DNA of 36,569 nucleotides. It comes from a virus. Positions within the stretch are counted from its first letter, which is position 1. Every line of letters starts with the position of its first letter. The stretch covers positions 1 to 36,569 of IMG/VR virus record IMGVR_UViG_3300037452_000037, one strand, 5' to 3'. The position numbers and the translations under genes are program-made. Under the pieces are notes generated by a model. It had not been told where the DNA came from. It saw only the letters and a program-made list of their open reading frames with translations, and did not search any database. Below, piece by piece: positions 22,657 to 29,589 of the stretch.

Positions 22657-23151
22657 TTAACTTATAAGTAACGGACTATCTTCTTTCTCATTGTTATACT
22701 TTTTCATCATCTTAGTTAGGCTGCCATTAACAGCCATTATTACAAACCCCAATAGTTGTTTTTCACCAGTATGATCTGGTTGTTTCATAATTTCTTTGGA
22801 ATGTTCAGCCATATAATATGCTTCGTTCATTCCAGGCAATGTCCATAGATATTCTATTTGTCCATCGAATCTGTTGTATCTAAAAACCGTTTGATCCCAA
22901 AAAGGAGCAGGACACGCCAAAAGAGGAGTAAACATATCCCTATAAACTCTATCAAGTAATCTTTCCTTTTTTGAACTTACCTCAATGTAAAAATTTCCTG
23001 GGAACATTTTACAGCCACGATCAACTGCTTCTAAAAGATTATCCATATATTCCGATTTCATTTCAGCAGCTTTAAGTAATACAGGAACCATTTCAGGGGT
23101 TTGCTGCTTATTAAGATCGGTAACTATACTTCCTAATGTTTTCTTAGTCAT
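22657..23151 (-). CDS. Conserved phage protein of unknown function, head region
   Basis: 164 residues from the ATG at 23151, just after the 23-residue peptide gene; the TTG at 23160 is less likely. A conserved-looking core is visible: FYIEVSSKKERLLDRVYRDMF, then CPAPFWDQTVFRYNR and IEYLWTLPGMNEAYYM, ending LLGFVIMAVNGSLTKMMKKYN. Similar proteins occur upstream of scaffold genes in many uncultured podovirus-like phages, but no biochemical role is known to me. Confidence 0.68.
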   Translation of the reverse strand: MTKKTLGSIVTDLNKQQTPEMVPVLLKAAEMKSEYMDNLLEAVDRGCKMFPGNFYIEVSSKKERLLDRVYRDMFTPLLACPAPFWDQTVFRYNRFDGQIEYLWTLPGMNEAYYMAEHSKEIMKQPDHTGEKQLLGFVIMAVNGSLTKMMKKYNNEKEDSPLLIS

Positions 23152-23153
23152 AT

Positions 23154-23225
23154 TCACCAAGTCTTATAAATTAATATTATTAAAAGGCCCATAAGGGCTA
23201 ATAATAAGTAATCTGTAAATTCCAT
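23154..23225 (-). CDS. Micro-gene for a hydrophobic peptide (23 aa)
   Basis: Starts at the ATG complementary to 23223-23225 behind TTAGGAAGCT, ending 2 bases before the next start. The peptide is almost entirely one transmembrane helix (YLLLALMGLLIILIY) with a short K-T-W end. The good ribosome site and close coupling support translation; function unknown. Confidence 0.5.
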   Translation of the reverse strand: MEFTDYLLLALMGLLIILIYKTW

Positions 23226-23241
23226 AGCTTCCTAATTTAAA

Positions 23242-23265
23242 GGGTAGTGTGTGAGAGCACTACCC
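23242..23265 (-). promoter_or_regulatory. Stem-loop upstream of the micro-gene
   Basis: GGGTAGTG (23242-23249) pairs perfectly with CACTACCC (23258-23265) across an 8-base loop in the gap between the DUF6496-like gene and the 23-residue peptide gene. On the transcript it is followed by UUUAAAUU. It could be a weak terminator or a processing site. Confidence 0.5.
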
Positions 23266-23289
23266 ACATAGCAATAATAGAATCAGTAA

Positions 23290-23487
23290 TTATTTCTTTT
23301 TCTTAGGAACTTTCATTCCTTTTTTACGAACTTCAGAGATTGCGATAGCAATTCCCTGTTTAGGATTCTTTACAATAGGTCCTTTTTTGGAACCTGAATG
23401 TAATTTACCTTCTTTATACTCGTGCATGACTTTCTCTATCTTCTTCTTCGCTTTAGGTGATTCTTTAGCCTTTTTTTTGTGTGCCAT
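23290..23487 (-). CDS. DUF6496-like small basic protein
   Basis: 65 residues, extremely lysine-rich at both ends. The middle KVMHEYKEGKLHSG, then SKKGPIVKNPKQGIAIAIS, is the core of small proteins annotated as DUF6496, found in many bacteria and phages. The basic ends suggest DNA or RNA contact. The start codon overlaps the previous stop (TAATG). Confidence 0.78.
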   Translation of the reverse strand: MAHKKKAKESPKAKKKIEKVMHEYKEGKLHSGSKKGPIVKNPKQGIAIAISEVRKKGMKVPKKKK

Positions 23488-23579
23488 TACTTTCCTTTTA
23501 CTCGTACAGGATAGCCTTTATTATCTTTCATTTTGCATTTACCTGAATGCATTTTGCCACATTTTGCGCATTTTTTCAT
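23487..23579 (-). CDS. Tiny zinc-motif peptide (30 aa)
   Basis: Starts at the ATG complementary to 23577-23579, overlapping the preceding gene (ATGA) behind GGAGAAAG, and ends in a TAATG overlap with the next gene. It has the pattern C-x2-C-x4-H-x3-C (residues 4-15) with many lysines, ending PVRVKGK. This small zinc-knuckle peptide is translationally coupled on both sides. Function unknown. Confidence 0.6.
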   Translation of the reverse strand: MKKCAKCGKMHSGKCKMKDNKGYPVRVKGK

Positions 23580-23863
23580 TCTTTCTCCTTATTCTTTTTC
23601 AATTGAGGGTATTTAGCATAAACTTTTCTTCTAATTCCTGACGGATCTGGTGCAAAGTGAGCTCTAGCTAAAGCATTTCTAGCTCTAGCCAAAGTATCTA
23701 TAGGAAATGAATACTTACTGGTTCCTCCTGATGCACCTGCAAATGACTTAGGAGAAACGTTTTTATATTTGCCAGAGTTACTACCACCTGGTTTGGATCT
23801 TTCTTTTTCTTCCTTACCACGTGATACCTTAACGCCTTTAGCAACTGTCACCTTTTTCTTCAT
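23576..23863 (-). CDS. Small basic conserved phage protein
   Basis: 95 residues. The basic, S/G/K-rich N-terminal half looks disordered. The C-terminal half carries FPIDTLARARNALARAHFA, then PSGIRRKVYAKYPQL. This LARARNALAR/RRKVYAKYP pattern recurs in small phage and bacterial proteins of unknown role. Overlaps both neighbours by 4 bases, so it is one of a translationally coupled chain between portal and scaffold. Confidence 0.7.
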   Translation of the reverse strand: MKKKVTVAKGVKVSRGKEEKERSKPGGSNSGKYKNVSPKSFAGASGGTSKYSFPIDTLARARNALARAHFAPDPSGIRRKVYAKYPQLKKNKEKE

Positions 23864-24174
23864 TCAGATCCTTCATAAAAACCCTTTTGGGCTTTACGTA
23901 TAAATCCAATTTCATTATGTGACCAATCAGGAGATCCTGCAGAAACACTATTATATTTAAATTTATCAACATTGAATTCATGATGAATCGCCTGCCTAGG
24001 CAAATTAGCCATAGCATTTTGATCCTCACGAACCATATAGGCATCATGCATCTCTTGGCGTCTACGTGGATCTATATTTCCATAAAAGTTATCTTCTTCG
24101 ATACCTTTCTGTACTATATAATCCCTTTCCGCTTGAGATTCACGGCCTTCAACTTCTTTTCTATTTTTTTTCAT
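23860..24174 (-). CDS. Hypothetical protein, paralogue of 24389-24727
   Basis: 104 residues behind AAAAGGATGTTAGT. The centre DPRRRQEMHDAYMVREDQ, then NAMANLPRQAIHHEF, aligns with the stretch RMEAQKDGMIREDHRAIANL of the upstream protein. The two probably arose by duplication and share a helical MxREDxxAxANLPxxx motif. The N-terminus is highly charged. Found between portal and scaffold genes; possibly a minor head component. Confidence 0.68.
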   Translation of the reverse strand: MKKNRKEVEGRESQAERDYIVQKGIEEDNFYGNIDPRRRQEMHDAYMVREDQNAMANLPRQAIHHEFNVDKFKYNSVSAGSPDWSHNEIGFIRKAQKGFYEGSE

Positions 24175-24192
24175 ACTAACATCCTTTTCGCT

Positions 24193-24227
24193 GGCGGGAG
24201 GACTAAAAAGGAGGAGAACCTCCCGCC
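24193..24227 (-). promoter_or_regulatory. GC-rich stem-loop before the paralogue gene
   Basis: GGCGGGAGG (24193-24201) and CCTCCCGCC (24219-24227) pair perfectly over 9 bp with a 17-base loop, in the gap between the 48-residue gene and the gene at 23860-24174. No U-tract follows; the next gene's ribosome site comes directly after. It may be a partial terminator, an RNase barrier or a translation control. Confidence 0.5.
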
Positions 24228-24239
24228 TTGTATTGGAGA

Positions 24240-24386
24240 TTATTTCAATCGACTAGATTCTTCAACCTTTAATCGATCGTTAATCATTTTTTGCCTTTTA
24301 GTTAACTTAACTAAGTTAGGCGGTCTTCCTAAAACAGAATATAGAATTCTGGTGGCCTTATTATTTGGCCTTGGTGCTGCTGCCAT
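24240..24386 (-). CDS. Small basic protein (48 aa)
   Basis: From the ATG complementary to 24384-24386, preceded by AAAGAAGTAATC and 2 bases after the previous stop. It has a basic, proline-containing N-terminus (MAAAPRPNNKATR) and a basic helix (VKLTKRQKMINDRLKVEESS). No recognised family; coupling supports a real gene. Confidence 0.6.
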   Translation of the reverse strand: MAAAPRPNNKATRILYSVLGRPPNLVKLTKRQKMINDRLKVEESSRLK

Positions 24387-24388
24387 GA

Positions 24389-24727
24389 TTACTTCTTTGG
24401 TGAGAAATAACGAGATCTTTGCTCATCATTATCATCCATTTGCATATCCGCACCACGGATTGTATCATCAATTCCTTCAGGAAGATATGGTCCAACTTGT
24501 TCATAAGGCTTGATCATAACTTCTTGTGGAAGATTGGCGATAGCTCTGTGATCTTCTCTGATCATGCCATCCTTTTGAGCTTCCATTCTATCTCTAGCTC
24601 TTAAACCAGAAACATAATCTTCCATATCTAAAGAACTACGATCTTTAAAACCATCATTCATTGCATATTCTGGACCTGGCTGTGATTTACCAGATCTTTT
24701 CATTGAATGCATATATCTTTTTGCCAT
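24389..24727 (-). CDS. Conserved phage protein downstream of portal
   Basis: 112 residues. The middle RMEAQKDGMIREDHRAIANL, then PQEVMIKPYEQ, GPYLPEGIDDTIRGAD and a D-rich end resemble small conserved proteins encoded next to portal genes in uncultured podovirus-like phages. A partial paralogue is at 23860-24174. Charged and helical; no catalytic motif. Possibly a minor virion or portal-associated protein. Confidence 0.7.
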   Translation of the reverse strand: MAKRYMHSMKRSGKSQPGPEYAMNDGFKDRSSLDMEDYVSGLRARDRMEAQKDGMIREDHRAIANLPQEVMIKPYEQVGPYLPEGIDDTIRGADMQMDDNDEQRSRYFSPKK

Positions 24728-24761
24728 TACGGTACTCCTATGTAGAAACTGCTTTTCAACC

Positions 24762-24842
24762 CGTGACGTTTCTTCACACTTTCAGTGTGCGACGTTTTGT
24801 CACGTACTCAGTCACTTCCATTTTGTCGGCAACTGAAAGTTG
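24762..24842 (-). promoter_or_regulatory. Structured intergenic region between portal and downstream gene
   Basis: The 137-base gap holds nested inverted repeats: CGTGAC (24762-24767) with GTCACG (24799-24804) enclosing CACAC (24775-24779) with GTGTG (24785-24789), and a separate CAACT/AGTTG hairpin (24830-24842). The repeated GACGTTT half-sites (about 24765 and 24791) are also notable. It could end or process the portal transcript or bind a regulator. No convincing ORF is present. Confidence 0.45.
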
Positions 24843-24864
24843 ATAGCAAGATTTCAATCTCTAT

Positions 24865-26892
24865 CTACGCAGCAGAACCATTCTGCTGGTTTATATTCAT
24901 ATTATTTTCATTGGCCTTTAATAAATTAGCCATATTAATTAGCTTAGCTATTTCATCTAAGTCCATATGACCAATCTCTTTAATAATCTTAACTTTTTCA
25001 AGTAGAGCTTGTTCATCATTTTTATTAGCTTCTGCTAACTTCTGCATAGCCAATGCTCTATTCTCTTCAACACGTGATGTTCTTTCAACAGCCAATCCTT
25101 GATCGGCAGCAGCTCTTGCATGAGCCAAGTTAGTTCTAGCTTGCATTTCCTGCATTTGAACTTGAGATTGTTGTTGCTGTTGTTGCTGAGCAGCCTGCTG
25201 CTCTTTTACCATATTATCAATAACCATTTTCTTGTTTTGAAGCGTTGAAGCTTCAAGTAGATCTTGATTAGATATTGGAACTCCAGCTTCTCTAAGCATA
25301 AGCATTTGAGCCATTTGCATTTGTTTTTGTGTGGTAGTATTGAGACCTTCTTCAACAGCGGCATGGTATTTACCAAAAGCTTTATTATAAAATAATGGTT
25401 GAGGCTCTTGTCCTTCCAAAATCTTTTTAATCTTTCCAGGAGTATAGTTAATCTGAATTATTTCAGCCATTCTATCACCTAATAATTTTATAGAGCGGTC
25501 AAGGTGATCAAATAGAATTTGTAGCGTTGTGGTTGAAGCTGATTGTTTTAACATTGAATGAAAACCTGAAAGGGTATCCTTATTGTCGAATCCTAAGAGT
25601 TCTTCAGACACACCGGCAATTTGATTTATTTCCTCACCTAACATTTTAGATAATTCAATTGTAGTAGGAGGAATCTGTGGAGACTGAATTTGTTGTACAT
25701 CAGTCATTTGCGCTTCTTCTTTTAGAGCCAGTCCCCTTCCCTGACCTGACAAGAAGACATCTTTCGGATTAACGAGCGCATTTTCCTTGTAAATAAAGCC
25801 AGAATTGATTTGAGACTCGAGAATATCCAGCTCAATAATCTTCCTACGATTGTACAAGAACTGGCTGTCTCTGAGTCCTCTAACGACGCCCTGGATGCGG
25901 TTTTCGAAATAAGGTATCTGAGGGTTATAATAGGCAAAAACAGGAATGAAAGGATAATTATCAGCCCCAGTAGGTAATCGATCATTATAAAATACCTTTC
26001 CTTGAATCACTATTGCTAGATTGACTGTTGGAATTTCAGTTTCTAATACTGTCACAGAAGGATGAAGTTGTAAGAATAGCTTAAGCGCATCTTCATCTTT
26101 ACCTTTCCATTCCATAACTTCACCAGTTTTAGAATCAGCTAATAATCTTTGCTGTCTAAAATCACGATAGTAAAATTCATCATATGCTAATAAATTTTTA
26201 TAGCCATATTGATAAGATTCAGGCATAAACTGGAACTTGCCGTCTTTATTTCCATACTGGTTACCTGGTAATCCTAAGATTTCGTCAGTAAACTGTGGCA
26301 TCAAAGAAATACATTCACGTTTAGTTAAGTAGCTACGTTTCCAGATCCCATTACAATCTGAGAGATCTGCTTTCCTAAAATAAGGATCAATAAGGAAAGA
26401 ATTATAAGAACAGTTATTTACTTTGATATCGCCTGATATTGGATCATTTCTATAATCTAACCAAACATGTAATAGATTCATGCCTGTAACCAGACCACCA
26501 TGAAAAGAATCTGAGATTGTTTCTAATATTCCTTCTTGCTGGCATAGAGTCATTATTATCTTTGTGAATTGATCAGCAGTCTCATTATCACCATTTTCCT
26601 TAGGAGTCATAATAATAGACTTGCGATTGCGTCTTTGATGACCATCAATCATATTAACAACCCGCATTATTCTATTAAATGCCAAGTTACGTCGTCTATT
26701 AGCCGGAAGATTACCATAAAGGTTCTGCCATAAAGTTTGGTCGTTACAATAGAATCTAGTGTCAGTATCTGCCTCACCCCAATAAGACTGATTTATCGTT
26801 ATGGATTCAGAGTAAAATGATTCCATACGAGCAATGATGCCTCTATCTCGCTCATTAAGGTAAACATCGCCTAGCATGGGGAATAATGACAT
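24865..26892 (-). CDS. Portal protein (P22-type)
   Basis: 675 residues behind AGGAGATGAAGT. The N-terminal wing region has FYCNDQTLWQNLYG, then ANRRRNLAFNRIMRVVNMIDGHQRRNR. The core has YNSFLIDPYFRKADLSDC, PFIPVFAYYNPQIPYFENRIQGVVRGLRD (29 positions, about 325-353) and IAGVSEELLG. The C-terminal part (about 540-665) is a long Q/A/E-rich coiled coil, the 'barrel' seen in P22-like portals. The portal dodecamer forms the vertex through which DNA enters and leaves and docks the terminase and the adaptor. Confidence 0.86.
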   Translation of the reverse strand: MSLFPMLGDVYLNERDRGIIARMESFYSESITINQSYWGEADTDTRFYCNDQTLWQNLYGNLPANRRRNLAFNRIMRVVNMIDGHQRRNRKSIIMTPKENGDNETADQFTKIIMTLCQQEGILETISDSFHGGLVTGMNLLHVWLDYRNDPISGDIKVNNCSYNSFLIDPYFRKADLSDCNGIWKRSYLTKRECISLMPQFTDEILGLPGNQYGNKDGKFQFMPESYQYGYKNLLAYDEFYYRDFRQQRLLADSKTGEVMEWKGKDEDALKLFLQLHPSVTVLETEIPTVNLAIVIQGKVFYNDRLPTGADNYPFIPVFAYYNPQIPYFENRIQGVVRGLRDSQFLYNRRKIIELDILESQINSGFIYKENALVNPKDVFLSGQGRGLALKEEAQMTDVQQIQSPQIPPTTIELSKMLGEEINQIAGVSEELLGFDNKDTLSGFHSMLKQSASTTTLQILFDHLDRSIKLLGDRMAEIIQINYTPGKIKKILEGQEPQPLFYNKAFGKYHAAVEEGLNTTTQKQMQMAQMLMLREAGVPISNQDLLEASTLQNKKMVIDNMVKEQQAAQQQQQQQSQVQMQEMQARTNLAHARAAADQGLAVERTSRVEENRALAMQKLAEANKNDEQALLEKVKIIKEIGHMDLDEIAKLINMANLLKANENNMNINQQNGSAA

Positions 26893-26955
26893 ACTTCATC
26901 TCCTAATTTGTATTTTCCCTTATTCTAGAATTGTGTTGCTTCAATATCAAGTATT

Positions 26956-27630
26956 TTAAAATTCTTTACACTTTAATTTCCACATTATTGGCCTATTATC
27001 TAAGTTGGCAATCATCAAAGGTTCTGATCTACAAATAACACCTTCAATGGTCATTGGTCTAACCGCTGTAAGACTATTAGGTTTAGACTTCACAAGTTCT
27101 ATTATCTCTTCTTCAGTCATTAACCCATAATCATATGGTGTTGGTAAATTTAAAAGAACCGCTAACTCTTTCAGTTCCTGTCTGGTTGACCATCTAGAAC
27201 CTGCCCAACAATCAAATAGAATAAAACCTACATCATCTCTATAATTGCCTCCGCCCTTTTGTATTTTAGGACCATAACCTTCACCAAAAAGAACAATTTT
27301 AGTAGCAGAAGGAATCAATTTGAATAATAATTCTTTTAAACCAGGTGTAAAAGTTTGTGTTAAGTATTTATATAGATGAGCAGGTAACATTGCATCATCA
27401 GTTCTACCACCAAATTCTATACAAGAATCATTGTAAATCGTAACTCTTATATTAGTTCCATCTATTTTCTCTTCAACTCGCCACTTCTTTATCATAGGAA
27501 ATTCATCACAAGCATAATCACCTATAATAAAGGATTGCCTGCCCGCTTGGTAATCACGATTATGCTTTTTACCTTCATCTAAATACCAACCTTGTCTTTT
27601 CCAAAGGCTATTTATTTTCGGATACAACAT
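26956..27630 (-). CDS. RNA ligase (Rnl2-like nucleotidyltransferase)
   Basis: 224 residues. All nucleotidyltransferase motifs are readable: motif I EEKIDGTNIRV (lysine 55 would carry AMP), motif Ia FGGRTDDA, motif III IVLFGEGYG, motif IIIa VGFILFDCWAG, motif IV IEGVICRSEP, and motif V MWKLKCKEF (lysines 218 and 220). This is the catalytic domain of ATP-dependent RNA ligases of the T4 Rnl2 type, which seal nicked RNA; the C-terminal domain of full Rnl2 is absent. It starts 23 bases inside the previous gene, near the SpoU methyltransferase and terminase. Confidence 0.85.
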   Translation of the reverse strand: MLYPKINSLWKRQGWYLDEGKKHNRDYQAGRQSFIIGDYACDEFPMIKKWRVEEKIDGTNIRVTIYNDSCIEFGGRTDDAMLPAHLYKYLTQTFTPGLKELLFKLIPSATKIVLFGEGYGPKIQKGGGNYRDDVGFILFDCWAGSRWSTRQELKELAVLLNLPTPYDYGLMTEEEIIELVKSKPNSLTAVRPMTIEGVICRSEPLMIANLDNRPIMWKLKCKEF

Positions 27631-28147
27631 TTTCAGTTCCTTTTACTTTTTCTGTACACTTTCCATCGCATTCTATTGCCATTTCTGCTTCTTGTAATCC
27701 ATAGCATTTACATGGTTTTATTCTTTTAAGAATCAATGAGTCTTTCCCATCTATTTCTACTCTTTCTAGATCCAAACTGTTATCTAATTCATCTATTCCA
27801 ATTTCATATTTTTCACCAACTGGAACAGATATAGCTAAATCAGTTGCATGCATAGATATCATATCGTTTATAAAATCAAATGAAGGATCAGAATAATCCT
27901 CATCAATATCCTTATATTTATAATGAATATCTATGTACTTATTAATGGACTTCTTTAACATAGCCTTAATTAATTGTTCTCTTTGTTTTGCAAGCTTGTC
28001 TTTATCTTCTTGAAAGATTGGATCAGTAAAGTTATATCTATGCTTACAATAAGTGATATCATATTTGATAAATGGATCAGAAAATAATTTTTCTAAAATC
28101 TCAATCACATTTCTAATATTACTTCTTAACTCAAATACTTCTTTCAT
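27608..28147 (-). CDS. Hypothetical protein next to the RNA ligase
   Basis: 179 residues. The first two thirds are helical and charged (IRNVIEILEKLFSDPFIKYD, LKKSINKYIDIHYKYKD). The last third is beta-like with cysteines (CKCYGLQEAEMAIECDGKC). No known family. It overlaps its neighbour by 4 bases upstream and the ligase gene by 23 downstream, so it is co-expressed with the ligase. Confidence 0.68.
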   Translation of the reverse strand: MKEVFELRSNIRNVIEILEKLFSDPFIKYDITYCKHRYNFTDPIFQEDKDKLAKQREQLIKAMLKKSINKYIDIHYKYKDIDEDYSDPSFDFINDMISMHATDLAISVPVGEKYEIGIDELDNSLDLERVEIDGKDSLILKRIKPCKCYGLQEAEMAIECDGKCTEKVKGTENVVSENK

Positions 28148-28443
28148 TCTATTCTCTTCTTGGTTATTGCATCAACAACATAAGTAGCCACAATTTTATC
28201 AGGAACCCGAACAAAGCAAGGATCTTTATCACAACTTATATGATCCATACACGTAGGATCATGCTGTTTAAGGGCTCTCATTAAAACATTTTGTTCCTGT
28301 TGATCATAATGCTTATTAAAACGTTTCTTTGCCTGTTCATCTCTAATATCAGATTGAACTGTCTTATGTGTCGACTTAATAGGATCTTCTAAAGTAACAG
28401 TAATTTGCTTAGCTTTAACCCAATCTATTATCTTCTTTAACAT
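28144..28443 (-). CDS. Hypothetical protein with histidine/cysteine cluster
   Basis: 99 residues. The region about 62-80 (HDPTCMDHISCDKDPCF) has three cysteines and two histidines in a possible metal-binding knot; the rest is charged. No known family. It starts immediately after the zinc protein at 28444 and overlaps the next gene by 4 bases. Confidence 0.62.
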   Translation of the reverse strand: MLKKIIDWVKAKQITVTLEDPIKSTHKTVQSDIRDEQAKKRFNKHYDQQEQNVLMRALKQHDPTCMDHISCDKDPCFVRVPDKIVATYVVDAITKKRIE

Positions 28444-28701
28444 TTACCATCCACCTAATTTAAAAGCTTTTAAATTAGGATCTGCTGGCCATTGTTGAAC
28501 GTGTCCATAATCTATAGGTTCTTCTCTAACTATATGTAACTTCTTATATCCAGGAGATCCATCAGACATTCTAGGAGCATGTTCCACACATAAAAGCACC
28601 CATGGATCACAATAAACTAAAGCATAAATAACTTTTCCATCACATTTATTACATCTTTTATATCTAAACGCTCTACCATCTATCTTTTTTATTCTCAACA
28701 T
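28444..28701 (-). CDS. Small zinc-binding protein
   Basis: 85 residues with CNKC at 17-20 and C-V-E-H around 38-41 (LLCVEHAP), a plausible zinc site of the CxxC...CxxH type. The start follows the previous stop directly (TAAATG). Other segments (KKLHIVREEPIDYGHVQQWP) are not recognised. Function unknown. Confidence 0.64.
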   Translation of the reverse strand: MLRIKKIDGRAFRYKRCNKCDGKVIYALVYCDPWVLLCVEHAPRMSDGSPGYKKLHIVREEPIDYGHVQQWPADPNLKAFKLGGW

Positions 28702-28881
28702 TTATTTCTCCCACGACCTTAACATTTTAAATCTTTTCATATATTCCAATCCTTCAGGACTTTTTTCTTTATAAATTGCACCAAATTCTTCTTTGCAAAT
28801 AGGGCAAATAATGAAAGTTATATTCTTACTTTCATCATGGTCAAATTGAAAGGGTCCACATTTAGGACATTTTCCGTCCAT
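28702..28881 (-). CDS. Small zinc-ribbon protein (59 aa)
   Basis: Starts at the ATG complementary to 28879-28881 (AAAGGAAATA upstream), one base inside the SpoU gene's stop (TAATG). Two CPxC pairs (CPKC at 5-8 and CPIC at 27-30) form a classic C4 zinc ribbon, followed by a charged helix (KEKSPEGLEYMKRFKM). It could bind RNA or polymerase and may work with the neighbouring RNA methyltransferase. Confidence 0.7.
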   Translation of the reverse strand: MDGKCPKCGPFQFDHDESKNITFIICPICKEEFGAIYKEKSPEGLEYMKRFKMLRSWEK

Positions 28882-29345
28882 TATTTCCTTTGTTTTATCG
28901 CTCTATCATACATAATTATAGTACCAGCTGTCGATACGTTCATAGACTGTGGTTTAGGAGAATATATTTGTATAACTGATTCACATTCAGGAAGAACTTC
29001 AGCAGGAATACCAAAACCTTCAGAACCTAATAAGTAAACTGCATTATCTGGATGTTTAAATGTAGATAAACATTGGGAATTGTCAGCTAGTTCTATAGCT
29101 AATAACTCTGCATTGATAGGAATGCTGTCTCTGAAATGTTTAAATGTTTCATAATAATACAAAGGAATATGTCTAGTTGATTTAGATGTTTCAGTAGGTT
29201 GTTTCTTATAACGAGCCCCAATTGTAAAGACAAAAGATGCGTTATAAAGATAAGCATGTCTCCACAAAGTTCCTATATTTTCATCAAACTTAGGTTCATA
29301 AACTCCAATGCCAAAAAATCCTCTATTATTGCTTGTTTCTTTCAT
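28881..29345 (-). CDS. SpoU/TrmH-family RNA 2'-O-methyltransferase
   Basis: 154 residues, the length of the minimal SPOUT enzyme TrmL. The three SpoU motifs are readable: NIGTLWRHAYLYNA (23-36), LGSEGFGIP (106-114) and QSMNVSTAG (133-141), which shape the SAM-binding trefoil knot. Such enzymes 2'-O-methylate tRNA or rRNA riboses as dimers. A conserved arginine sits in the first motif. Its role in phage infection is unknown; together with the RNA ligase it suggests tRNA protection or repair. The start has AAGGAAGTGA. Confidence 0.84.
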   Translation of the reverse strand: MKETSNNRGFFGIGVYEPKFDENIGTLWRHAYLYNASFVFTIGARYKKQPTETSKSTRHIPLYYYETFKHFRDSIPINAELLAIELADNSQCLSTFKHPDNAVYLLGSEGFGIPAEVLPECESVIQIYSPKPQSMNVSTAGTIIMYDRAIKQRK

Positions 29346-29353
29346 TCACTTCC

Positions 29354-29587
29354 TTAACTTGTTATAACTTCCTTATTAAATTCGTCTAAGTGATCAAATA
29401 TATCCGTAGCATTTGGGTGATCTTTACGTAATTTATCAGTTAAATTATACTTTTTAAGTTCCTTCCAGACATCAGCAGCTTTCTGAAATGCAGCCCTAAT
29501 TTGTTCATCGGGTGCTTGTTCATCACATAATTCACTAAATTCATCTAAGAAATAAAAAAATTTGTTCTCTAAATTATTTAAATCCAT
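29354..29587 (-). CDS. Small acidic helical protein
   Basis: 77 residues, strongly acidic and mostly helical (LENKFFYFLDEFSELCDEQ, then AAFQKAADVWKELKKYNL). No motif found. It sits directly after the terminase gene with a 2-base gap. The TerL C-terminus repeats near this start (AAATATGGATTT twice), a small local duplication. Function unknown. Confidence 0.64.
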   Translation of the reverse strand: MDLNNLENKFFYFLDEFSELCDEQAPDEQIRAAFQKAADVWKELKKYNLTDKLRKDHPNATDIFDHLDEFNKEVITS

Positions 29588-29589
29588 AT

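Noticed and set aside
23980-24843. Plus-strand open frames in the portal-adjacent region
   Set aside because: They overlap well-supported minus-strand genes and read as shadow composition (F/I/L/S-rich, no ribosome sites).
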